Shown: in pieces, positions 44,041-55,276 of the stretch
Layout of the letters: each line of letters starts with the position of its first letter
Position numbering within the stretch: position 1 is the stretch's first letter
From: Portulaca oleracea
Taxonomy: Eukaryota; Streptophyta; Magnoliopsida; Caryophyllales; Portulacaceae
Length of the DNA: 64,000 nt
Direction: 5' to 3'
Assembly: GCA_029582165.1 (NCBI GenBank)
Contig: CM055868.1
Location: 13,250,001-13,314,000 of the forward strand
Program-made: the position numbers and the translations under genes
Notes under the pieces: model-generated
Database searches by the model: none
Told to the model about the DNA's origin: nothing
Seen by the model: the letters and a program-made list of their open reading frames with translations, nothing else

Positions 44041-45060
44041 TTATTTTAATTATTAATTATTTTTATATCTAATTTCCCACTAACTTTAAAATTTAACACT
44101 TTCACTCCCCACCAATAATAATTTCATTTCCCTCTAGTCTTATTTTATCAAAATTTAAACACAAAAATTGACTCCCACCAACAATGTTTGATTGAATAAC
44201 CAAATCAAATGCTAGAATCCAACATCAAGGAACGTAAAACAAATGAAAACAAGGATAGAACAAGTGATTGATGATCGATATAGACATATCACGAACTCAA
44301 TCACAAGGGCAAATACTTGAATCTCTCTTTTGGATACAGACACACCACCAAAAGATTGAAAACAAGCTCTACACAACACCACTTGATTTAACAAATCAAG
44401 ATACTAGAGTAGAAATTTTGAGAGTTTTAGATACTCACAAACAAGGAAAGCTCAAGGTTGTCTCTATTTTATAAACGTCTTATTGAGCTCTAGCTATTAC
44501 AAGGGAGTAATATATAAGGCTGGATAACAAAGCAAGCAACTCACTTAATTACGACACCTTAGCTCTCATAATCATAAAGAAAGCTCCAATCTAGCTTAAT
44601 TAACTTAAGTACATAATAATTGAATTAATACAATTCTTCAGCACGAAGAATACGTCCAACATAGAGGCAGAATGGACCAATAGGAGCAAGCTACATGGTA
44701 CTTCCTCATTAAGCCGACACAAGACGCTTGGCACCATTCCAAAGCTGCCACCATCTACTTGCTTGTGTGCTTGCAAACCCCAGCATCTAGGTAACCTTCT
44801 TAATGTAACAAAGGCCTTCAAATTCGAAATGGGTGTGAAAAAGACTCATTTTCTCTTGATAAAACAGCAAAATTCAAAACATATCAAAATTAAGGTCCTT
44901 ATCGCATGATCTGATTTGCACCGGTTGTGTAGAACTCAAACGAACTCCAAACTTATCAAACTTGGACATTTTGGAAAGCTCATTTGATGTTCTTCAAAAG
45001 TCTCCTAGGGAACAAGTGGAGGAGAAGTCTCACTTTTGAGATATTGACGCAAATAGCGTA
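44041..45060. other. Non-coding, probably an old LTR fragment
   Basis: No gene. 44200-45050 has features of a minus-oriented LTR or leader (ATTTTATAAACG, and AACTTGGACATTTTGGAAAG, phrases common in plant LTRs). No paired copy in the window. Confidence 0.35.
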
Positions 45061-45301
45061 GGTACCAATCGGGATGTATGGCACTTTAAACTATAAGTGT
45101 ATGGCTTGAACTTGTTGCTGACCAAGTAGCTTACTTGCACCTAGTGGGTTGATATATATTAACAAGATAACTCGTTTAAGAGTTATTCACACCAGAATAT
45201 TGGCATTCTTGTTGGTTGTTTGGAAAAATGCACACCAACCTTGGTTTTACTTGGTTCTTTAATTGGCTACGTGATGTCCTTGTGCCAATGTGGCTCCAAC
45301 G
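45061..45301. repeat. Duplicated flank X, left copy
   Basis: About 241 bp (GGTACCAATCGGGATG to GGCTCCAACG), about 91% identical by eye to 48654-48894. The copia B element begins directly after it. Confidence 0.85.
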
Positions 45302-45562
45302 TGTTGGGTGTGGAGACCAAAATGGGAGAAGGAAGAAGGAAGAAGGAAGAAAGGAGGAAGGAGAAGACGGAAGGCGAAGTGAAAGAAGAAGACGTTGGGA
45401 GCGTATTATTCGGCGCTGGCGCCTATTGTTCGGCACCCGGAGATCGGCTCAATACAAGGCGCTACCATCGAGACGTCAGCCGCTGGTCGCCGCACTCACA
45501 GAAAGCTCGATAAGACGCACGCTACCAACGCTTTTTCCCCGGCGCTAACGCATGGGTTGTGC

Positions 45563-46286
45563 TGTAATACCCCGAATATGTAGTTAAAGTGTGGCTTAAA
45601 AGGATTGAAGTGACTACTTATATCACCAAGGTGCACTTTCTTTTATGGTAGCTCATCCATTGGGAACTCTTCAGTTAAGTGTCCTTGGCTGGGAGTAGTC
45701 AAAGGATGGGTGACCTCCTGCGAAGTTTTCCCAGGCAGCGTGTGAGTGAGGACAAAGCATGCTGGAAAGACTTGTGGTGATTTGTGGAGTCAGTCAACGA
45801 TCCTTGAAGCAATTATCGGTAATGTCTGTGGCCCAGGAGGGGGTCGGGGCGTTACAGATGGTATCAGAGCCGACCCGCGACCGTGAGCTGCGCCAGTGGA
45901 CAGGAGAGCCATGGGCAGTCACCTAGCGGGGCAAAGATTCTGGATTTGATTGTGGCACAATGAGGACGTTGTGCGCTTAAGTGGGGGTGACTGTAATACC
46001 TCGGATATGTGGTTAAAGTGTGGCTCAAAAGGATTGAAGTGACTACTTATATCACCAAGGTGCACCTTCTTTTATGGTAGCTCATCCGTTAGGAACTCCT
46101 CAGTTAAGCGTGCTTGGCTGGGAGTAGTCAAAAGGATGGGTGACCTCCTGCGAAGTTTTCCCAAGCAGCGTGTGAGTGAGGACGAAGCATGCTGGATAGA
46201 CTTGTGGTGATTTGTGGGGTCAGTCAGCGATCCTTGAAGCAGTTATCGGTAATGTCTGCGGCCCAGGAGGGGGTCGGGGCGTTACA
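45563..46286 (+). mobile_element. Cassandra TRIM 1, complete, inside copia B LTR
   Basis: Two LTRs, 45563-45856 and 45992-46286 (TGTAATACC to GGCGTTACA), flank a 135-bp interior holding the primer site TGGTATCAGAGCC (45859-45871) and the polypurine tract AAGTGGGGGTGAC. Flanking pentamers TGTGC and TTTGC agree at four of five bases, so they are a probable TSD. Each LTR carries a 5S rRNA-like segment (about 45661-45728 and 46091-46157), including AGTTAAGCGTGCTTGG (box A region, altered in LTR 1), GGAGTAGT and GGATGGGTGACCTCCTG (box C region). This is the defining feature of Cassandra, a non-coding retroelement with Pol III promoter sequence. Confidence 0.92.
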
Positions 46287-46490
46287 TTTGCCTTGATTGC
46301 TTTGGGTCGGTGCTAGTACAAAGATCTTGTTTCCTTTTTTCAGTTGTTTCCTTTCTACGGGTGCTTCCTTTTGCGGGAGATCGATTTCCATATTTTAGGC
46401 TACTGCCATATTGTAACCTAGGTTTTCCCTTGTACCCCTAGTATATATAGGGGTTCAGGTTGTCCCTATTATGTATCCCCGGAGATCAAA

Positions 46491-46521
<31 letters not shown>

Positions 46522-46740
46522 CAACTAGTGTAATTGTAATCCTCCTACTACTAGTGCATCGATTACATGGTTTTTCTCTCGCTTTGGGTTTTTCCATGTT
46601 AAAATTCCTGGTGTCAAATTTCTTTTTTTTTCCGCTCTTATCTTACATTGTTTGTGGTTTGCTTGAGTGCTCTTCGATCCTATCAACTGGTATCAGAGCC
46701 TGCAGGGTTGGTGAAAGAGAACTCGCTTTCAAACAATAGC

Positions 46741-48370
46741 AGGAGATAAGTATGAAATTGAGAAATTTGACGGATCTGACTTCACCTACTGGAAGTTGCA
46801 GATTGAGAATCTTTTGTATTCGAAGTCGCTGCATGTTCCGCTGCTAGAGAAGAAGTCAGATGAGATGTAGCAGGTTGAATATGATCTACTGGATCGAGAT
46901 GCGATGTCCTTTATCAGGATGTCATTGACTCGGAACGTCAAGTTTAACGTTATGGAGAAAAAGACAACAAAGGAATTGTTGAAGGCACTAAAGGAGATGT
47001 ATGAGAAGCCCAGCGCAGCAAATCAGGTATATTTGTTCACCAAATTAACCAGCTATAAGATGGCTGAAGATGTGGATGTGGCTGATCATATTAATGAGAT
47101 TACTAAAATTTTATCATAACTTGCTTCAGTAAAGATGGTTTTCGCTGAGAATGTTAGAGCTTGCATATTATTGTCTTCCATGCCTGATTCTTGGAGAACC
47201 CTTGTAACTGCTATTAGTAGTGCTAAGGATACTAACGAGATGAAATTTGATGAGGTCAAGTCTGTATTGTTTAATGAGGGTCTTCGTAGGAAGAATTTTG
47301 GTGAGGAATCTTCGGGAAGTGCGTTAAGTGTCAGGAGTAGGAAGAACAATAGGAATTCGAATAATTCCAGGGGAGGCAAGCCTAGAGACATGAGAAATGT
47401 TGTGTGTTAAGGTTGTGGTGATAAGGGTCACTTTAAGAGGGATTGCCCCAAACCTAGGAAGGGGAAGGGTAATGATGATCAGGACTTTGTCAACTCTGCA
47501 GAAGATCTTTGTGAAGCCCTAATTTTGAGTGTGTCTAGTCTTGAAGAATCATGGATTGTTAACTCAGGTGCATGCTTTCATGTTTCCTCCGATAGGGAGT
47601 TATTTCATAATTTCAAGAGTGGGAATTTTGGCAAGGTGTATCTTGCTAATGTGGTCTTTGGAAGTTGGAGGATGTGAGGTATATTCCTGGAATCAAGAGG
47701 AATTTGATTTCAGTGAATCAACTCGATGAGATGGGCTACACTACAGGGTTCGGGGATGGAAGATGGAAGATCGTGAAGGGTACTATGGTAGTGTCGAAGG
47801 GATTGAATACCGGTACGTTGTACTCCACCGGGGTTAACACTAACATGATTTCTAATGCTTCTTGTTCTAGCTTATGGCATTGCAGGAATGAGAAGAGGGT
47901 CAGTTTCACCAAAACTGACGAAGAACCTGAGGAGGTATGGAGTGACTCAAGTGACAAGAAGCCAGTGGGAGCTGAGGCGGTCAAGGTTTTTGTTAGGCTT
48001 GGTGTGCCTAGGGAGGAAACAGAGGAACCACAAGAAGCTCCACAGGTTGCAAATTATGTTGCTGAAGAACTTGAACTACATGAGCTAGGTGAAAGCTCCA
48101 ACGCACCATCCACTGTGAGGAGATCCAGGAGGGCTACCATAGATGTTGGTGAGCCAGAGTTCCATACTAAGGTTGTGCAGGTGGAGGCTCGGTTCAAGTG
48201 GGAGCATACAATGGTTGATGAGATTGCGTCACTTGAGAGAACTTGGAAGCCGGTGAGATTGTCTGTAAGGAAGAAGGTCGTAAAGAATTGGGTCTACAGG
48301 ATCAAGGGTAAGCCAGTGGATGTTGGGAAATTGAGGCCGGGTACGGTCTCAGGAGGCCTCCCCGACTGAT
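46741..48370 (+). pseudogene. Copia B gag with fused integrase/RT remnants
   Basis: Gag reads KYEIEKFDGSDFTYWKLQIE, a stop, FIRMSLTRNVKFNVMEKKTT, TKLTSYKMAEDVDVADHI, a stop, and then a degraded zinc knuckle (CGDKGHFKRDC, whose upstream frame ends in a stop at 47408). The protease is decayed (WIVNSGACFH instead of DTGA). Next come VRYIPGIKRNLISVNQLDEM and a Gag-pre-integrase piece (SLWHCRNEKR), joined straight to the linker after integrase (RRSRRATIDV) and the first part of reverse transcriptase (ASLERTWKPV, NWVYRIKGKP). The whole integrase core and most of RT/RNase H are gone, so the element could move only with outside enzymes, if at all. Confidence 0.85.
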
Positions 48371-48653
48371 AAAAGGGACGCTCGATGCACTAGGGAAACT
48401 TGTGGAGAAAGTTGAGGATGGTTGAGGTTTAGTCTCCAAGTGGGAGATTGTTGGGTGTGGAGACCAAAATGGGAGAAGGAAGAAGGAAGAAGGAAGAAGG
48501 AAGAAGGAAGAAGGAAGAAGGAGAAGAGGGAAGGCGAGGTGAAAGAAGAAGACGCTGAGAGCGTCTTATTCGGCGCTGGCAGCGCCTGTTGTTCGGCACG
48601 CGGAGATCGGGTAAATACAAGGCGCTACTATCGGGACGTCAGTCGCTGGTCGC

Positions 48654-48894
48654 GGTACCAATCGGGATGAATGACACTTTAAACTATAAGTGCTTGGCTT
48701 GAACTTGTTGCTGACCAAGTAGCTTACGTGCACCATGTAGGATGATATCTATTAACAAGATAACTCATTTAAGAGTTATTTACACCAAAACATTGGCATT
48801 CTTGTTGGTTGTTTGGAAAAATGCATGCCAATGTTGGTTTTACTTCGTTCTTTGATTGGCTACGTGATGTCAATGTGCTAATATGGCTCCAACG
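48654..48894. repeat. Duplicated flank X, right copy (unoccupied)
   Basis: Joined directly to the cut 3' LTR of copia B at its left. On its right, GGCTCCAACG continues into CACCCACC without any insertion, so it preserves the empty site. Confidence 0.85.
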
Positions 48895-48988
48895 CACCCA
48901 CCAAGGACCTTGGGTCCCCAATTGTGAGACTTAAGCATGATGAATCTACATCAGCCTTGTTATTGGTCGTCGTATTCGATAAGATCTT

Positions 48989-49703
48989 TGTAACGCCCTG
49001 ACCCCTCCTGAGTCGTAGACATTACCGGGAACAACTTCAAGGATAGCTGATTGGCCCCACAAATCACCACAAGTCTTTCCAGTGTGCTTCGTCCTCACTC
49101 ACACGCTGCCTTGGAAAACTTCCCAGGAAGTCACCCATCCTTATACTACTCCCAGTCAAGCACACTTAATTGAGGAGTTCCTAACAGAGCTACCATAAAA
49201 GAAGATGCACCTTGGTGATATGAGTAGTCATTTCAATCCCTTTAAGCCACACTTAACCATATATCCGGTGTGTTACAGTCACCCCCACTTAAGCACACAA
49301 CGTCCTCGTTGTGCCATAATCCAATCCAAAATGTTTGCCCACTAGGTGACTACCCATGGATCTCCCCTCCACTGGTGCAGCTGACAGTCGTGGGTCGGCT
49401 CTGATACCATCTGTAACACCCCAGCCCCTTCTGGGCCACGTACATTACCAGGAACGACTTCAAGGATTGCTGAATGACCCCACAAATCACCACGAGTCTT
49501 TCCAGCGTGCTTCGTTCCTGCTCACACGCTGGCTGGGAAAACTTCCCAAGAAGTCACTCATCCTTAGACTACTCTCAGCCAAGCATGCTTAACTGAGGAG
49601 TTCCTAACGGATGAGCTACCATAAAAGAAGGTGCACCTTGGTGATGTGAGTAGTCATTTCAATCCCTTTAAGCCACACTTAACCATATATCCGGGGTGTT
49701 ACA
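48989..49703 (-). mobile_element. Cassandra TRIM 2, complete
   Basis: LTRs 48989-49276 and 49412-49703, minus orientation, perfect TSD ATCTT (48984-48988 and 49704-49708). Primer site at 49397-49409 (inverted GGCTCTGATACCA). The 5S-like segment, inverted, lies near 49110-49180 and 49530-49605. No coding capacity. The two LTRs differ visibly, so this copy is not recent. Confidence 0.92.
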
Positions 49704-49910
49704 ATCTTCGAACACTTGAATCAGTGGTTCAAGCAAGCTGAATTTACTAGGTATAGCCTTCACTAGAGTCCAACAAGTGATGTAATGAAGAGCTGGCATT
49801 GAGGATTGTATAATAGGCGACATTAGGTAGAGGCCCATTGTCTTATGACCCATACGACCCACCAACCTCATCGCACATGTACATTTGTTGTTCTCCTTGT
49901 TGTGTTGAAA

Positions 49911-50668
49911 TGTAATGCCTCGACCAATAATCAGGGGATTACCCATATTTTATCTTATTTAATGTTGTTTTAGTGGAAGCTTAAAAAGCCGAGAGCGTTA
50001 CCGCCACTTCTCCAAATAAGGAAAAGCAAGGCTTTTCTAATATGACCAAACAAGCATAAACAACAACAATAGTATCATCGTGCCTCAATTTTTCTAAGTG
50101 GGGTCACTCCTTTGCAAAGTTCTAATGGTGTCAAACAACGTTGAGTTCACCTTAATCGTCATGTAGTGTCCCTCACTTCTGTTATGAATGATCTCGAGGC
50201 TAACTCCCCTAGGGTTTGCTATGGGTGTAGGCTGAGGGGAAATTAGTGTATGGAGGCTATGTTGAGTTTTCCTACTAAGAGCATCTGCCACAACGTTAGC
50301 TTTACCAGGATGGTACTGAATATCTATGTCATAATCCTTTAGAAGTTCTAACCAACGTCGTTGCCTCATGTTCAACTCCTTCTGGGTGAAAATGTACTTA
50401 AGACTCTTATGATCAGTAAATATGCGACAAGGTACACCATAAAGATAATGTCTCCAAATTTTTAATGCATAAAGATAATAAGGGGATTACCCATATTTTA
50501 TCTCATCTATTGTTGTTGTTTTTGCTTGTTTGGTCGTATTAGAAAAGCCTTGCTTTTCCTTATTTGGAGAAGCGGCGGTAACGCTCTCGGCTTTTTAAGC
50601 TTCCGCTAAAACAACATTAAAGGAGATAAAATATGGGTAATCCCTTGATTATTGGTTGGGGCGTTACA
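49911..50668. repeat. Inverted repeat pair around a gypsy fragment
   Basis: 49911-50072 (starting TGTAATGCCTCGACCAATAA) returns inverted at about 50510-50668 (starting, on the minus strand, TGTAACGCCCCAACCAATAA), about 90% alike. The right copy also has short terminal inverted repeats of its own (AAGGGGATTACCCATATTTT at 50481 and the inverse ending at about 50653). This suggests a ~175-bp mobile unit present twice in opposite orientation, the left one truncated. Confidence 0.7.
50094..50480 (-). pseudogene. Ty3/gypsy RNase H fragment
   Basis: Encodes [57 protein letters not shown] and ADALSRK, the end of a gypsy reverse transcriptase/RNase H region (connection to ADALSRK is diagnostic). It then goes into integrase-linker sequence. 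Only about 130 residues remain, between the arms of an inverted repeat. Confidence 0.88.
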
Positions 50669-52454
50669 TGAAAGATCAAGATTAGGAATTCCCCATAACA
50701 TTAGTCTACCAGGCGGATCACTAGGTTGGTCTGACTCATAAATTGGGTTTTCTGTGTTGACGGATTCATTTTCTCTTGTTTCACCTAAATTATCTTACAA
50801 GAGGAAAGATGTTTCCCATGGTGGCATTTTTGGACCGTGATTTTGTGTGGGTATGTCAAAGAAAAGAAAATTGTTCTCAACAAACTTGACATCTCTACTT
50901 TTAAAGAATTGATTGGTTTCTAAATCATAAAGTGTTCATCCTTTCTTACCAACGGGATATCCAATGAAGACACATTTTCGATTGTGCAGGGCAAGTTTAT
51001 CACTTGTTTTACTTTGTGCAAAACACAAACATTCAACACCTTTAAGGAGATCATAATTTGGTTTTTCAACATAAATAAACTCATATAGGGTCTTTCCTTG
51101 TAGCAGCTCGCTTGGTATTCTACTAATAAGGTAGGTGATAGTTCTAACACATTCCCCCAAAATTCTATAGGTAGGTTAACTTGAAAATGAAGTGCTAGAG
51201 CAACATTTAAAATATGACTATGTTTTCTTTCAATCGTACCATTATGTTGAGATGTGTCCACACAACTAGTTTGGTGTAGAACTCTCTTAGTGTAAAAATC
51301 TTTCATGGCCCTATACTTAAAATATATACCATTTTCACTTCTAACCACTTTAACTTTCTTCCCAAATTGACGATGCACCCAAACAATGAAAACTTTCAGA
51401 TGTTTTTAGTCTCATTTTTTCCAGACATCAAGTACATCCAGACATTTCTACTAAAATCATCAACAATAGTTAGAAAATAATGAGCTCCGCATGAAGTAGA
51501 AGTTTTATATGGACTCCATATAGTCAACATGAATAATGTCAAACAATCCTTTTGGATTAATTTCCCTAACAATTAAGGAATTCCAGGTGTTCTTTGCTCT
51601 AAAATAAATGCCATAAGGCTCGTTATTTTCCATGCCTAAGTTAGTAACTTATAAATACATGTCTAGAAGATGCACTATTTGCTTTGAAGCGTATCCCAAT
51701 CTATGATGCCAAAGTCTCCTGGTGCAAACGACATTAACTTTAGGCTCCCCCTGAGGATCTTTGTAGAGATAAAACCCATCACGCTGCCTACCCGCACCAA
51801 TCAGAATCCCTGAGGAACACTCCTACAAATACAACATTTTCATCAAACGTGCATATATATGCAATTTAAATCCTTACATAAACGATGAATTGAAACCATA
51901 TTGCAATTTAAAGATGGGACAAGGAGTGTTTGATCTAATTGTATGTTATCAAATAACATGACCATTCCTTTCTTTTTAGCAATCGTTTTTGTGTCGTTGG
52001 GCAAATCGACCACTATTGGTCGAATGCTTTCAACTCCTCTTGAGGCACATTTCACTTCCAGTCATATGGGTAGAGGCTCCATTGTAAATTAACCAAAGAA
52101 ATTTTAGATTACCTGTTAAGGTCTCCACGGACTTGTTTTGCTTTATCACGCTCAATATCTTTTGTACTTGGTCTGGAGTAAAATAATTTGTTGAATTCAG
52201 GCCGTTATACTGAGTAGGACCAAGCGTAGGAATTCCAAGCTAGTTCGATTGTGTCACTGGTTCACCTCTTCCTCTAGCCGTCGCTGCTACAAAGGTTCCA
52301 GTGGAGAATCCCGTCGGAATGCCGCCGTATGTTGTAGGGTTTCTAACAGCGACTATTACACGATGTGGCTGAGGGTTTCGAGTGGATCCTCTCCCGACGC
52401 TTGTTTTTCCTCCTCGTCTGCCGTCTCTTCTGTCATGTCCTCCGCCGCGTGACT

Positions 52455-52746
52455 TGTAACAACCCAGATATTTGGTTAAATGTGGCTTAAAAGGATTGAC
52501 ATAACTCCTTATATCATCAAGGTGTACTTTCTTTTAAGGTAGCTCATTCATTGGAAACTCCTTAGTTAAGCGTGCTTGAATGGGAGTAATCCCAGGATAG
52601 GTCACCTCCTGGGAAGGTTTCCTAGGCAGCATGTGAGCGAGGACGAAGTACGGTGGAAAGACTCGTGGTGATTTGTGGGGCCAGTCGGCTATCCTTGAAG
52701 CGGTTATCGATAATGTTCGCGGCCTGGGAAGGATCGGGATGTTACA
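52455..52746 (+). mobile_element. Cassandra solo LTR (copy 3)
   Basis: 292 bp, TGTAACAACCC to GGGATGTTACA. The 5S-like part at about 52551-52622 keeps AGTTAAGCGTGCTTG and GGTCACCTCCTGGGAAGG but lost bases in the GGATGGGTGA box. It interrupts the gag gene of old copia C just before its zinc knuckle. Flanking pentamers (TGACT and GGACC) do not match well. Confidence 0.88.
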
Positions 52747-53248
52747 GGACCCCTAGTTGGCAGGGTATTCGATTATCTCAAAGCATCCGACGAATTCATG
52801 ATCAGATTTTCCACAGTGAGTGCAAGTGGGTCTTTCTTCGGTTGTCTCTTGCTACTCCCCGACTGCAAAACGGTGCTGTAGTGTCTTTCTTTTTCCATGC
52901 TCACAAGACTTTCTAGTGTTCTTCTTCTTGCTGCATGAAGTTGAATATATTGTCCAGAGAAGGAAGAGGTTCTATAGTAAGTATGTGACTCCTAGAAGTT
53001 GAATATTTTGAATCATTCAATCTCATAAGAAATTGGCGAGTCCATTATTTTTTTCTAGAATTTCATCCATCTACGATTCAAGTTTGTTCTACGGGTGCAC
53101 TAGAATATGTCTTCATAGTTTTGTAACTCCATCCACACGCTTCTTAGTTTTGCATAAAAATCTTCGATGTCAAGTCTTGCATGCTTGTATGAAGAAATTG
53201 CCTCGTTGAGTTTATGAATCTTAGGAGTATTTGAATAGGAGTACCTCT

Positions 53249-53426
53249 TGTTGGGATTCACCCATGAGTAAATGTCCCACATCGAAAAAGTAAAGAGAAA
53301 ACACATGGTATATAAGTCAAGTGGGCTACTCCTCTTAACACCAATTGGTTTTAAGATGGAACCTCACTTAACTTGTGTGTCATGAGCCTTGGTTGAAGTG
53401 GGCTCACCCCTTGGATCTCCCCAACA
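53249..53426. mobile_element. Small solo LTR, 178 bp
   Basis: TGTTGGGATTC to CTCCCCAACA, with inverted ends TGTTGGG/CCCAACA and near-identical flanks CCTCT/ACTCT. The interior has TCCCACATCG, TATATAAGT and ACCAATTGGTTTTA, phrases typical of short plant LTRs. It splits old copia C gag between the residues preceding it (AKVPWVDLN) and RYSYSN. Confidence 0.65.
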
Positions 53427-53623
53427 ACTCTTGTTCAAATCAACCCAAGGAACCTTTGCTAAATTTGTGTAGGAAGTGTTGAATACAATTTTGGGTCAAT
53501 TGAACTTTGCATCCACATGTAGATCATTGAGTTTACACATTCTTAGGCATCTAATTTGCCTACTTGGCCTCTTAATTCGACCACCAATGAACCTTGTTCT
53601 TGTTCAATGTTGTTTGTACAAAC

Positions 53624-54474
53624 TGTTAGGTTTTAGGTTATCTATTTCCTAAACAGATACAGATTAATTGGCGGAATATTATAACAGTTATAAGCAATTA
53701 ATCATAACAACTGCAGAGGCTTTAGTAATTATACCTGATCGCTAATTCCTGCTGAAGAAGAGGTTGACCTTCCTGATTCCAATGCTGAAACCTTCCTCCA
53801 GATTCCAATGCTGAAATCCTCTACTGAAAGGTCCACGCAGCGCTCCAGGAACCCGATTGCTAGATCGACCCGATCGAGACGAATCTCAATCTAAGATGTA
53901 TGTGAGATAGTTTCAGGAAACTGATAGTTTTCCTGAAACTAGAACAGAAGGAGAGAAGAACTTAGGAAACCACTCGTGTTTCTAAGAGTCGAAGGTAGAT
54001 GGTGTGAAATAATCTCTCCCAGAGACCCCTTTATATAGTGTTTAGAAAACCTAGGGATAGGGTTCAAAACCCTAAAGGGCCGAAAAGAGCAACGACGGGA
54101 TTTCTGGGCTCAACACGGTCCGTGTTGGACTCCAGAAAGTCCAAACATTCGGCCCATGGTCAACACGGACCGTGGTGTCCCAACACGGACCGTGTTGGGT
54201 CAACACGGACCGTGTTGACTCCAATTCGGTCCGTGTTGAGGCTGATTTTTCACAGAAATCAGTTTCCAACTTTTCTAAACTTGATACAATATCATTTAGG
54301 TTACATACATTGTTCCAGGGCACTGACTTGTGTGACCCAGTAGGACCAAATAATATAGTTGTAATTAAACTTATTTAATTACTAATTATAGAGGTCTCTA
54401 GCAAGACATATAATTACTATATTACTTTGGTTTAATCTCCGTGTATATCGAACATTGTCGGGACATTCCCAACA
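53624..54474 (-). repeat. 3' LTR of copia D
   Basis: 851 bp; palindrome cluster at 54111-54239, upstream of its TATA box. Confidence 0.92.
54111..54239. promoter_or_regulatory. Cluster of 17-bp near-palindromes in copia D 3' LTR
   Basis: CAACACGGTCCGTGTTG at 54111, CAACACGGACCGTGGTG at 54161, CAACACGGACCGTGTTG at 54181 and 54201, and a half-changed copy ending at 54239. The last three full copies are spaced exactly 20 bp. They lie about 75-200 bp upstream of the minus-strand TATA box, where LTR enhancers sit. Protein binding is inferred, not shown. Confidence 0.6.
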
Positions 54475-55276
54475 ATCTCCCACTTGTCCCACAAGTGTTC
54501 GATTCCTTGAATTCCCTTGTCACTTACTGTCTCATGTTCGAATAAGGTAAGTTGATGTCATCCTTATGTAAGGTCCGAAACGTTCCTCGGTCTCCGAGTT
54601 TAGACTTTGAAAAACAGATGATCAACTATTGATTCAACTGAGCTCGGCCAAGCATTTTCAGTCCAATCTCACCGAGTGGCCAACGAGACAACTGTCCCTA
54701 ATAGGGAGGACAATGCCATCTTGTTCAAACACACATTCTCACATGATCCAATCAGATGCATACACCGCCTTTATAGCCTCATTACGAAGACGTTTGACGC
54801 GCTCCAAAGTCACAAAGACCATGTAGTCTATGTATTGAACTCAGATTTAGGAATTTTGAGTAGTGAGAGATCTTATGACATTCCTAACTTAAAGAGCTCC
54901 CATGCGGGTCGATTCGGTAGTTGTTCTCAACGACTATGTGATTGATTTATGATGTCATCACATCACTATGATCACGAAACTTGATCATCACCTCAATCCT
55001 ACATGCTAATTGCGTTGATATTATCATTGTTCCTACGTGATAATACAATTAGGAACCAGGTCGACTGTCGACCAAGATTAGCGTTATCAAGTTCACTAAT
55101 GGGGTTTCAGAAATCGAACCTCATCCAATTTCCCATTTTTAATACGCTAACCTTTTTGGACATTCACAAAATTCTAAACCAAAATTATGTAAAGTTTTGA
55201 TTTTATTAATAAATGATGAATAAATAACGTTTACAAACCATGAGTCATCTAATGTTCAAAATGTAACTTAATAACA

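Larger units (their letters stand above)
45302..48653 (+). mobile_element. Ty1/copia element B, internally deleted, 3' LTR truncated
   Basis: The 5' LTR (45302-46685, TGTTGGGTGTGG to TATCA) is enlarged by a Cassandra insertion (45563-46286). The primer site TGGTATCAGAGCC (46688-46700) lies two bases after it. The interior is only 1.76 kb. The polypurine tract AAGTGGGAGAT precedes the 3' LTR (48449), which matches the 5' LTR start but stops after 205 bp, where flank X begins. An (AGAAGGA)n tract near the LTR start differs in length between the LTRs (45327-45365 and 48475-48525). Confidence 0.85.
50669..53623 (-). pseudogene. Old copia C: gag, protease, integrase remnants
   Basis: From right to left on the minus strand: gag (RYSYSNTPKIHKLNEAISSY, AKLRSVWMELQNYE), zinc knuckle CTHCGKSDHEFVGC (about 52765-52830), a decayed protease (LIYNGASTHMTG near 52050-52090 in place of DTGA), the Gag-pre-integrase part (DQTLLVPSLNCNMVSIHRL) and integrase (RQFGKKVKVVRSENGIYF, QHNGTIERKHSHILN, and the C-terminal ENVSSLDIPLVRKDEHF). 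Reverse transcriptase, RNase H and the left LTR are absent. Three insertions break it: Cassandra 3, a 178-bp solo LTR and copia D. The gag N terminus and right LTR lie beyond copia D, at 62053-62503. Confidence 0.8.

Noticed and set aside
45216..45583. Several overlapping ~60-110-aa frames
   Set aside because: They span the junction of flank X and the copia B LTR, including an AGAAGGA repeat; not coding.
46091..46157. 5S rRNA gene
   Set aside because: Only the internal promoter part resembles 5S; it lies inside Cassandra LTRs and lacks the full 120-base gene and tandem spacer structure.
46688..46700. TGGTATCAGAGCC as a possible tRNA-Met gene (also at 4696, 19062, 30576, 45859, 49397)
   Set aside because: Only the primer-complementary 12-13 bases are present, next to LTRs or in a viral leader; no cloverleaf can be formed.
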